From: Chlamydiota bacterium
GTDB taxonomy: Bacteria; Auribacterota; UBA3054; B51-G9
Assembly (NCBI GenBank): GCA_030596365.1
Contig: JAUVKG010000087.1
Span: 1-9,021 of the forward strand
Length of the DNA stretch: 9,021 bases
Reading direction: 5' to 3'
A model generated the notes under the pieces. The model had not been told where the DNA came from. It did not search any database and was given only the letters and a program-made list of their open reading frames with translations. Shown here piece by piece: positions 1 to 5,579 of this stretch (its first letter is position 1; every line of letters begins with the position of its first letter). The translations under genes were made by a program, and so were the position numbers.

Positions 1-450
1 ATGATCGGTATCGATTCCGTTGCAGGTGGCGATACTAATGGTAATGGTTGGGCTCGTCCCATATCCATGAGCTCCGGAATGAATTATTGGTTTGGTGGTT
101 GGGTTGATGCACCTACTGATAATCTTCAATTGTGGAATTACAATGGCGAGTGGACAAATACAGCTGTTTATACATCAACAATTAACCCTAATTCCGTTGT
201 TTATTCAGTTCCTCTGGCAGCTTTGGGTTTAAGTGCCGGACAATCATTCACTTTTGATATCTACAGTTCAGGCGGCGGAGGCAGCGACACGGCGATTGAT
301 GCTTTATCATTGAGCACACCTACTGTAACCGGCTGGTCGGAACCTTATGATTCAGGAGCGAATGTTTCGACATATGAGGTACTTATTCCTGAGCCTGGAG
401 CAATTTTTTCTTTATTATTTATCACTGGTTTTTTATTAAAGAGAAAATAA
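1..450 (+). CDS. PEP-CTERM exported protein, 3' end of a probably longer gene
   Basis: The frame is open from the first base of the window. The ATG at position 1 is probably internal, because no signal peptide follows it although the protein ends in a surface-sorting tail. The 149 visible residues are rich in Gly, Ser, Thr, Asn and Trp. The stretch around residues 60-105 (a VYSVPLAALGL strand, a short GQSFTFDIYSS strand, then an Asp-rich turn) resembles the last strands of a DOMON/CBM9-like beta-sandwich. The end, IPEPGAIFSLLFITGFLLKRK split as Pro-Glu-Pro, about 14 hydrophobic residues and Lys-Arg-Lys, is a PEP-CTERM signal, which in known systems is recognised by an exosortase after Sec export. 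An intrinsic terminator follows 16 bases after the stop. The ligand is unknown. The PEP-CTERM call is firm; the domain call is tentative. Confidence 0.8.
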   Translation: MIGIDSVAGGDTNGNGWARPISMSSGMNYWFGGWVDAPTDNLQLWNYNGEWTNTAVYTSTINPNSVVYSVPLAALGLSAGQSFTFDIYSSGGGGSDTAIDALSLSTPTVTGWSEPYDSGANVSTYEVLIPEPGAIFSLLFITGFLLKRK

Positions 451-465
451 TTTATTGAGTGTAAG

Positions 466-499
466 AAAAAGCCCCGGGCAAAAATGTCCCGGGCTTTTT
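466..499 (+). terminator. Intrinsic terminator of the first PEP-CTERM gene
   Basis: AAAAAGCCC pairs with GGGCTTTTT (9 bp). The stem continues past a bulged C with GGG/CCC around a 9-base loop and ends in five T residues. It begins 16 bases after the stop codon at 448-450. The A-tract on the 5' side means it could also act on the opposite strand. Confidence 0.92.
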
Positions 500-506
500 A
501 TGTATA

Positions 507-566
507 TGGAGTGCAGTAATAAAGGCGCGATAGCGACATTTACTGCGACTGTTGCGATGGCAACAG
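507..566. repeat. Structured intergenic repeat, copy A (two hairpins)
   Basis: The element starts with TGGAGTGCAGTAATAAAG, which recurs with one base changed at 2705-2722. A first hairpin pairs GCAGTAA (513-519) with TTACTGC (540-546) and contains an inner CGC-GATA-GCG. A second hairpin follows at once: CTGTTGC (549-555), loop GATG, GCAACAG (560-566). Both copies sit directly behind a terminator. The one base that differs in the head lies in the first stem and is compensated by its partner, which points to selection for the fold. It resembles REP-type palindromic repeats, but I cannot assign a family. Confidence 0.65.
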
Positions 567-611
567 ATTTCACGGCACAAAACATAAAATCGAGAAAATA
601 GTTCTTCACCA

Positions 612-652
612 AAAACTAAAAGTACATTTAAAAAGCATGAATTTTTAGTTTT
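612..652. repeat. AT-rich inverted repeat upstream of promoter
   Basis: AAAACTAAAA (612-621) and TTTTAGTTTT (643-652) are perfect inverted repeats separated by 21 bases. The right arm ends 3 bases before the -35 box at 656. It may be a regulator site or a curved, UP-like A/T region. Low sequence complexity means chance is possible. Confidence 0.4.
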
Positions 653-655
653 AGC

Positions 656-684
656 TTGACATTCCCTTTTTTTTATGATATAAT
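656..684 (+). promoter_or_regulatory. Consensus sigma-70 promoter for the 629-codon gene
   Basis: TTGACA (656-661) and TATAAT (679-684) are both exact consensus boxes with the ideal 17-base spacer, which contains a run of eight T. Transcription should start near 691, giving a leader of about 57 bases before the ATG at 748. A promoter this strong usually needs repression, and a perfect palindrome overlaps its last -10 base. Confidence 0.88.
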
Positions 685-700
685 TCGTAACGTTACGAAT
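683..700. promoter_or_regulatory. Perfect 18-bp palindrome, probable operator
   Basis: ATTCGTAACGTTACGAAT is a perfect two-fold palindrome that covers the end of the -10 box and the expected start site. Its centre is CG flanked by AA and TT, as in LacI/GalR/PurR-type operators. A protein bound here would block the promoter. The palindrome is directly visible; the regulator family is inference. Confidence 0.65.
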
Positions 701-741
701 AACGAATAACTATTAACTAATAACGAATAACTATTAACTAA
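700..741 (+). repeat. Perfect tandem 21-bp repeat in the leader
   Basis: Bases 700-720 and 721-741 are identical 21-base units that begin TAACGAATAAC and end TTAACTAA; a partial third unit (TAACTAA) runs up to the ATG at 748. The leader therefore has almost no G and no Shine-Dalgarno sequence. An unstructured A/U-rich leader of this kind could recruit ribosomes through protein S1. The unit also repeats the TAACGAAT right half of the adjoining palindrome, so the array may have grown by duplication of operator sequence. Confidence 0.8.
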
Positions 742-747
742 TAACTA

Positions 748-2637
748 ATGAGAAAAACTATGAAAAATCTTATCACCCTTATCTTATCAATTTTATTGTT
801 CTCCTCTTCCGCTTTCGCTATTACAATTGATGGACAGAATATTACCGGCGATTTCGCTAACGCAACCTGGAAAGTTTATCAGGATGTCGCAGATGACTGG
901 GGAGGAAATAATATCGTCGCTATGTACATCGAAACTAATGATACCCATCTTCTCGTTGGTATTCCCGGATACGTTAATAATAACGCGGTAGGTTTGCTGT
1001 TAGACCTTAATGCAGATACCGGCTCAAACGTTATGCCTTCAGGTTTAACTATGCCGGATTCTATTTGCGCCGGTATGGCCGGTATGTCATTTGACACCGA
1101 TTTCACACCCGACCTTGCTGTCGCTTTGCGTACAGCAAATAAAGATGACAACGATGATGGGTGGCCGGCACTTGAAAATATTAACGCTGACATAAGAACA
1201 TACCTCGGAACACTTGATGACATTCGTGATTTTGGAAGTACTGTTACTAACGGGAATATTATCGTTGGTGCTTTAATGGGTATTGTTTCTTTCCTCGAAG
1301 AAACTAATACTTTTTCCGAAGGGCTGGAATTGGCAATCAGTTACGATGACATGAACAATAATTCTCCAACTGTTCGTGTTATGTCTTTAGTTTGCAATAA
1401 TAACGGCGACTGGGCGAATAACCAGACACTTCCTCCAACACGCGGGGATACTAATTGGATAAGCAGTCCTTCTGTTGATCATTATGCCAACCTTGTACCT
1501 GGCAATCAATACATCACGATTGTTTTTCCTACTTTTGATACCGGTGTCCATTTTTATGCAAGTGCCGGTGCGGATAAAACTCTTGCGTTTGCAGATACTG
1601 ACATAGATTTTACTTCAACTGTAACCGGTGGAACACCGCCAATTACTTATGAATGGGATCTTGGTAACGGTTACCTGACAAATGCTGACATGTTTACCTA
1701 TGCTTATCCGGATGCGGGAAATTATACTCCCGAAGCTATTATTTCCGATAGCGCGGGAAATTCTGCTACGGTAACTATAGCCGAAATAAAAATTTATGCT
1801 CCAACTTCAGTTGACGGACTTAACATTACAAATGATTTCGCGGGAAAAACTAACGCTCTTCAAGACACTGTAACCAACTGGGATGAAGCGACTGTACCCG
1901 GAAATGGTGCTGAACTCGATCAGTTATTCGCTTATTGTGAAGAGCGGCATTTGTATGTAGGCGTTTGCGGTAATCTTACCACAGGAAATGGCGAAAGAAC
2001 TATTGGAATTTTCATTGACAGTGATTATAGTGTCGGCAGCAACGTTATGCCGGTAATCACTGCCGGTTCTCCCGCGAAGCTTGAAAATCTTGCCGGAATG
2101 ACTTTTGATTCTGATTTCACCCCTGACAAAGCCATTCTGCTTTCCATCAATTCTCCTGCGGACTGCTGGGTTAATGTTTATCATATTGATTCTAACAGCG
2201 ATTGGTATTGGGGAGATAAAACCGAATATACGGATATTTTCGACCCGTACCAGCGTATTGTAAATGACAGGGACGGTGCTGCAAGTGATATTGTTGCTTT
2301 TAATGATCTTAACACAGCAGCAAATCCCGAAGATGCAAATACAGGGGTTGAATATTATCTTGATATGGATACAATTTATTTCGGGCTTACGCCAACTCAA
2401 AATACTGTGAGAATTCAGGCAATTCTTTTTAATTGGCAGACAACGAATGTTGCTAATCAATCATTACCCGGAATTGACAGTAATGGCTCCGGATTCGGCT
2501 TGGCTTCGCGTGTAAATTACGAAAATGTCCCGGGAAAACAGTATATTGTAGTTTGTGCCCCTATACCCGAACCGGTTTCTATTTATTATTTATTATTTAT
2601 AATTTATAATTTACTATTTTTCCGGATAAAAAAATAA
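748..2637 (+). CDS. PEP-CTERM surface protein, DOMON-like/PKD/DOMON-like
   Basis: This is an exported protein of 629 residues. The signal peptide ends near Ala24 (SSAFA). The ATG at 748 has no Shine-Dalgarno; a second ATG at 760 (MKNLITL) gives a more typical signal peptide and may be the true start. Two related halves follow. Residues about 25-155 and 354-470 share DGxNITxDFA, HLxVGxxG, GSNVMP (92-97 and 430-435) and AGMxFDxDFTPD (111-122 and 449-460). This pattern suggests DOMON/CBM9-like beta-sandwiches that bind carbohydrate or haem in other proteins. Between them, at about 270-352, lies a PKD domain (YEWDLGNG, YAYPDAGNYT). The end, PEP at 607-609, a hydrophobic stretch and FRIKK, is a PEP-CTERM tail. 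The gene is monocistronic between its own promoter and terminator. The substrate is unknown; the PKD and PEP-CTERM calls are strong. Confidence 0.9.
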   Translation: MRKTMKNLITLILSILLFSSSAFAITIDGQNITGDFANATWKVYQDVADDWGGNNIVAMYIETNDTHLLVGIPGYVNNNAVGLLLDLNADTGSNVMPSGLTMPDSICAGMAGMSFDTDFTPDLAVALRTANKDDNDDGWPALENINADIRTYLGTLDDIRDFGSTVTNGNIIVGALMGIVSFLEETNTFSEGLELAISYDDMNNNSPTVRVMSLVCNNNGDWANNQTLPPTRGDTNWISSPSVDHYANLVPGNQYITIVFPTFDTGVHFYASAGADKTLAFADTDIDFTSTVTGGTPPITYEWDLGNGYLTNADMFTYAYPDAGNYTPEAIISDSAGNSATVTIAEIKIYAPTSVDGLNITNDFAGKTNALQDTVTNWDEATVPGNGAELDQLFAYCEERHLYVGVCGNLTTGNGERTIGIFIDSDYSVGSNVMPVITAGSPAKLENLAGMTFDSDFTPDKAILLSINSPADCWVNVYHIDSNSDWYWGDKTEYTDIFDPYQRIVNDRDGAASDIVAFNDLNTAANPEDANTGVEYYLDMDTIYFGLTPTQNTVRIQAILFNWQTTNVANQSLPGIDSNGSGFGLASRVNYENVPGKQYIVVCAPIPEPVSIYYLLFIIYNLLFFRIKK

Positions 2638-2664
2638 AGGACAAAATAATTCGTTTTTAACTAT

Positions 2665-2705
2665 AAAATCTCCCGAGTGCGTTAATTCCTCGGGAGATTT
2701 TTTTT
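2665..2705 (+). terminator. Strong intrinsic terminator after the PKD/PEP-CTERM gene
   Basis: AAAATCTCCCGAG (2665-2677) pairs perfectly over 13 bp with CTCGGGAGATTTT (2689-2701) around an 11-base loop, followed by more T residues to 2705. It starts 27 bases after the stop codon and separates this gene from the downstream cluster. Confidence 0.95.
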
Positions 2706-2793
2706 GGAGTGCATTAATAAAGATTTTTTCGTGAACTAAGCGAGAATAAAAAATCATTTAATGCGATAATTCATTGCCGCTCGATGCGGCAAT
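2705..2793. repeat. Structured intergenic repeat, copy B (two hairpins)
   Basis: The head TGGAGTGCATTAATAAAG matches copy A at 17 of 18 bases. GCATTAA (2711-2717) pairs with TTAATGC (2758-2764), and the stem continues inside with GATTTTTT (2722-2729) pairing with AAAAAATC (2748-2755). The shared GA after the stem leads to a second hairpin: ATTGCCGC (2773-2780), loop TCGAT, GCGGCAAT (2786-2793). The inner sequences of the two copies differ completely while the two-hairpin layout is kept. The element overlaps the last T of the terminator, as if this family inserts at or is tied to gene ends. Confidence 0.65.
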
Positions 2794-2838
2794 AAATTAC
2801 ATATCTCAGCAAACAATTAATTTTCCCTTTCGAATGAC

Positions 2839-2871
2839 AATCCCCCTTTTGTAAAGGGGGGTAGGGGGATT
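2839..2871. repeat. C/G-run element with two alternative hairpins
   Basis: AATCCCCCT (2839-2847) can pair with AGGGGGATT (2863-2871), enclosing the whole element. Alternatively CCCCCTTT (2842-2849) pairs with AAAGGGGG (2853-2860) around TGT. The two folds exclude each other. Similar CCCCCTTT/AAAGGGGG/AGGGGGATT strings occur as scattered intergenic repeats in many unrelated bacterial genomes, so this is probably a small mobile or REP-like repeat and not a specific regulator. Confidence 0.6.
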
Positions 2872-3032
2872 TTAAGTTGAATGCCAACGAAGTAACGTTC
2901 ACCCGAGCGTTCATCAGCAAATTTGGTCATGTTCATTCAATAATTCCATCTAATACCCCCTTCTTTTGCAGCTTTTCTAAACACTTTAAATACCGTTAAA
3001 CACAACATGTAGCTATGCGTGGCAGATCAATC

Positions 3033-3070
3033 TACCAATTGTTGTTAGAAAAATCTAGCAACAATTGGTA
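3033..3070. repeat. Long 17-bp hairpin with AAAA loop
   Basis: TACCAATTGTTG (3033-3044) pairs perfectly with CAACAATTGGTA (3059-3070). The stem continues inward through TTAGA (3045-3049) and TCTAG (3054-3058) with a single G-U pair, leaving only AAAA as the loop. No T-tract follows on either strand, so it is not a normal intrinsic terminator. It lies 45 bases upstream of the -35 box at 3115 and so is outside the operon transcript. CAACAATT recurs at 3103-3110, just before the promoter, which may point to a shared binding site. Confidence 0.7.
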
Positions 3071-3114
3071 TACGTTTCTAGCACTAAATATTTCAAATCT
3101 CCCAACAATTTCAC

Positions 3115-3143
3115 TTGACTTTTGTCAATTTTGGATTTATAAT
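3115..3143 (+). promoter_or_regulatory. Near-consensus sigma-70 promoter of the four-gene cluster
   Basis: TTGACT (3115-3120) matches the -35 consensus at five of six bases, and TATAAT (3138-3143) is an exact -10 box, with a 17-base spacer. The start site should be near 3150, giving a leader of about 95 bases. The -35 box is embedded in a small inverted repeat TTGAC-TTTT-GTCAA (3115-3128), and another repeat starts at the last -10 base, so access to this promoter is likely controlled. Confidence 0.85.
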
Positions 3144-3168
3144 AGTGGTAGGGTGTGAGGAACCACTA
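3143..3168. promoter_or_regulatory. Inverted repeat at the start site, possible operator
   Basis: TAGTGGT (3143-3149) and ACCACTA (3162-3168) form a perfect 7-bp inverted repeat with a 12-base spacer. It overlaps the last -10 base, so the left arm is mostly not transcribed and a DNA-level role is more likely than an RNA hairpin. This mirrors the palindrome at the -10/start site of the upstream gene. Confidence 0.45.
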
Positions 3169-3182
3169 TCTTTTCTGTAATA

Positions 3183-3209
3183 AATAATTTGACTTTGGGT
3201 CAGATTATT
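3183..3209 (+). promoter_or_regulatory. Leader hairpin in the cluster's 5' UTR
   Basis: AATAATTTGAC (3183-3193) pairs with GTCAGATTATT (3199-3209) over 11 bp with one G-U pair around a TTTGG loop. It lies wholly inside the predicted leader and is not followed by a T-tract, so it may protect the 5' end or affect translation and need not terminate. I recognise no known riboswitch. Confidence 0.55.
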
Positions 3210-3226
3210 GTGAACGCGTTAACAAT
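3207..3226. promoter_or_regulatory. lac-operator-like palindrome in the leader
   Basis: ATTGTGAACGCGTTAACAAT is a 20-bp palindrome with 9 of 10 pairs matching; the exception is the pair 3212/3221. It resembles LacI-family operators, including the ATTGTGA and AACAAT ends of the E. coli lac operator, and has the family's central CG. It lies about 57-76 bases downstream of the predicted start and 9 bases before the Shine-Dalgarno, so a bound repressor could act as a roadblock. Sequence symmetry is certain; the regulator is inferred. Confidence 0.6.
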
Positions 3227-3244
3227 TACTAAGCGAGGTACGCT

Positions 3245-5554
3245 ATGAAAAGAATATTGTTTCTTTCCCTGTTTCTTTATCCTTCCTTTTCTTTAGCTCA
3301 AATCCATTATGTTTCAAATCAAGGCTCATACAATGGTAATGGTAGCTTAACTAATCCCTTCAACAAGATAAGCGTGGCTTATGTTGCTGCTGTGTCAAAC
3401 GGTCAAAACGAAGTTATTAAACTTATGCCCGGAAATTATTATGAGACAGACATACTGATTTTTAACAATAAAAATATTACAATATCCGGTTATGGTGATC
3501 AAAGTGTTATTAGTAATAATATAATTGTTAAATCAAATATGTCATTTGTGGATTTACAAATTAATGGTGGTTCATTTTCTAACGAAGCATTTGTCATTTT
3601 TAATAATGTAAAATGCGGTGACAGTAATATTGATGTAAAGTCAATTTCAGGAACTTGGCGCGGTAGCGGAGATGAAATGCATATTAATTTTCTTTCTGAT
3701 CCGAACGATGATCTCGAAGTCGTGAATTACCTAACTCTTTCAAATTATATTGCAGAAGCTGGTTATGCAACGGAAAGTGATATGAATTCAGAGACCATCG
3801 TGCGCGAAACAGCTGACAACCTACTTTCCGCTGATATTATTTCTACAGCGAATGAAACGATGGAAACTATTTCCGGAGAATATTTAAAACTGGACGGAGG
3901 TACCTTAAATGGAGATTTGATACTTGAAAATAATGTTGCCATCCGGGGCAAAGATGAAATAAGTGAAGATGGCGGTGGAATAATGATTGTTGGTGGAAGT
4001 TCTGTGGATGCGATAGGTGGAGAAATTATTATCAATGCCGGGAATGGCGGTTTTGGCAGTGATGATGGCGGTGCTATTAAATTATATTCCGGAAATTCAG
4101 CTCCTGAAACGAGAGCAGAAATGATATTAGAAGGTGGGAAATATCGTGGGGATCAAGGAGGTATATCTGCTAAATGTTCGTTTTTTCGTGTGAATGATAT
4201 AGATATTGTGGATGCTATTAATAACGCAATGAGCGCAGTTCAGAAATCAGGCGGTATTATGGAAGGAAATTTATCTGCTCCAAATATAAATTTAATTCCA
4301 ATAGTTATTGAAGGTTATATTGTTTCCAGCGTAATACAAGCTGACATGAATGGATTGTACATTAATGAAGGTGATATATATAACAATCAGCCGGTTTATA
4401 GAAATAATCAAAACTGGGTACTCTATTCAAATGGCGGTGGCTTCTGGATGATTAGCAGTAGTTTAGGTGGTCCCATGTATGATTATGGTTGGTCGTCTGC
4501 ATCGCCGCCAACCGTTCCTCTCAATTATTGGGTATATGGTTCAACAGTTTCAGTGAATATACAAACAAATTTTCCTCTGCTGAATTTTGCAGCAGGTAAA
4601 GCAATCAATTTACAAGACGGTGTTGATCCGCAAGATGCAGCGACAGTAGGCCAACTTGACAACAAAATTGCGACTACAAAAAATTATGTAGATTCCAAAA
4701 TCACAAACGCAATTGTACAAAATATTAATATTTACGATGGCAGGTATGTTGGAAAATTTGGTGCTCAAACAATGGAAGGCCCTTTAAATGTTTCCGGCAA
4801 AATCAATTCCGAACAAACTTTATATACTGACTCAGACAATACTGTCACAACCAAAAAATATGTTAATGACAAATATATCAACGCTGATGGCGATTCAATA
4901 TCAGGTACTTTAAAAATGAACACATTGAATAGACTTATTTTCAAGTTCAATGACCAGAATCGCCATGCTATCGGTATTCAAGATTCCAGTAGCGGAAATG
5001 TATTTTCTTTTCTTGCAAATAATGTAATAGATTTTAAAACTATTGCTGAAGATGCAGAAACCACTCAAAATAGTTCCCTTAAACTTCGTATAACACCGAA
5101 TTATTCTCGGTTTTATCATACACTTGATGTCAATGGTGACGCAAACATATCCGGCATGCTCACCGTTCCGCAAATTAACATCACAGGCAGTTCAAATTGG
5201 AACATCGGTTCTGTTAATCAGTGTGCAGATATAGTAATTAAAAATCCCAACACAGAAATCCGATCAGAAAACGGTGATGTAATATTAAATGCATCAACTA
5301 ATAGTATTGTAATGAAATCTCCCGTGAAATTCAGCGAAAATCAATTCGGTTCCGCTACTATTCCCAGCGATTATTCCTCCATTAGTGTTAGCGATAAAAA
5401 TGTGCCGGGTGACGCGGTTATTTTATTAACACCATGCGGTGAGGTGTCAGGCGCACCTTACGCTCAAATAAACACCGACGGTAGTTTTGACATAAAATTA
5501 CCTGACACAGTTATTGTTCCAACTGTAATTAATTATCTTATTCTTGAAAAATAG
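3245..5554 (+). CDS. Secreted fibre-like protein with phage tail-fibre-type repeats
   Basis: The protein has 769 residues. GAGGT at 3235-3239 is a good ribosome site 5-6 bases before the ATG. A signal peptide ends near Ala18 (SFSLA). Residues about 20-115 look like the start of a pectin-lyase-like beta-helix (GNGSLTNPF, LMPGNYYE, ITISGYG). The rest is a chain of GGxLxGxL-type units: DGGTLNGDL (217-225), GGIMEGNL (336-343), QTMEGPLNVSG (508-518), DSISGTLKM (550-558) and ANISGMLTV (633-641). Between them come DPQDAATVGQLD (461-472), TKNYVDSK and TTKKYVND (535-542), the linkers seen in phage tail and collar fibres. A separate Trp/Tyr/Gly-rich module sits at about 353-438 (NWVLYSNGGGFWMISSSLGG). 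The C-terminus ends in short strands and NYLILEK, with no PEP-CTERM tail. It is probably a trimeric or rod-like surface adhesin. There are no other phage genes nearby. Confidence 0.85.
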   Translation: MKRILFLSLFLYPSFSLAQIHYVSNQGSYNGNGSLTNPFNKISVAYVAAVSNGQNEVIKLMPGNYYETDILIFNNKNITISGYGDQSVISNNIIVKSNMSFVDLQINGGSFSNEAFVIFNNVKCGDSNIDVKSISGTWRGSGDEMHINFLSDPNDDLEVVNYLTLSNYIAEAGYATESDMNSETIVRETADNLLSADIISTANETMETISGEYLKLDGGTLNGDLILENNVAIRGKDEISEDGGGIMIVGGSSVDAIGGEIIINAGNGGFGSDDGGAIKLYSGNSAPETRAEMILEGGKYRGDQGGISAKCSFFRVNDIDIVDAINNAMSAVQKSGGIMEGNLSAPNINLIPIVIEGYIVSSVIQADMNGLYINEGDIYNNQPVYRNNQNWVLYSNGGGFWMISSSLGGPMYDYGWSSASPPTVPLNYWVYGSTVSVNIQTNFPLLNFAAGKAINLQDGVDPQDAATVGQLDNKIATTKNYVDSKITNAIVQNINIYDGRYVGKFGAQTMEGPLNVSGKINSEQTLYTDSDNTVTTKKYVNDKYINADGDSISGTLKMNTLNRLIFKFNDQNRHAIGIQDSSSGNVFSFLANNVIDFKTIAEDAETTQNSSLKLRITPNYSRFYHTLDVNGDANISGMLTVPQINITGSSNWNIGSVNQCADIVIKNPNTEIRSENGDVILNASTNSIVMKSPVKFSENQFGSATIPSDYSSISVSDKNVPGDAVILLTPCGEVSGAPYAQINTDGSFDIKLPDTVIVPTVINYLILEK

Positions 5555-5579
5555 ATGCTAAAAAACAAGGAAAATAAAA

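Noticed and set aside
1..3. ATG at the first base as a true start
   Set aside because: No signal peptide follows although the product has a PEP-CTERM tail; the reading frame most likely enters from outside the window.
879..1223. Minus-strand open frame of 114 codons inside the PKD/PEP-CTERM gene
   Set aside because: It lies wholly within a clear coding gene and has no domain or export signal. The minus-strand frame at 1924-2460 fails on the same grounds.
2872..3032. Possible small gene between the repeats
   Set aside because: Short frames such as the ATG at 2881 stop after a few codons, and none has a ribosome site.
3033..3070. Hairpin as intrinsic terminator or integron attC site
   Set aside because: No T-tract follows on either strand, and the RYYYAAC/GTTRRRY core sites and length of an attC are not evident.
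3763..5173. Minus-strand open frames inside the fibre gene
   Set aside because: Low-complexity Ser/Ile/Pro translations antisense to a well-supported repeat protein.
3245..5554. Prophage region
   Set aside because: Tail-fibre modules are present, but the protein has a signal peptide and no capsid, tail, terminase or integrase gene lies nearby.
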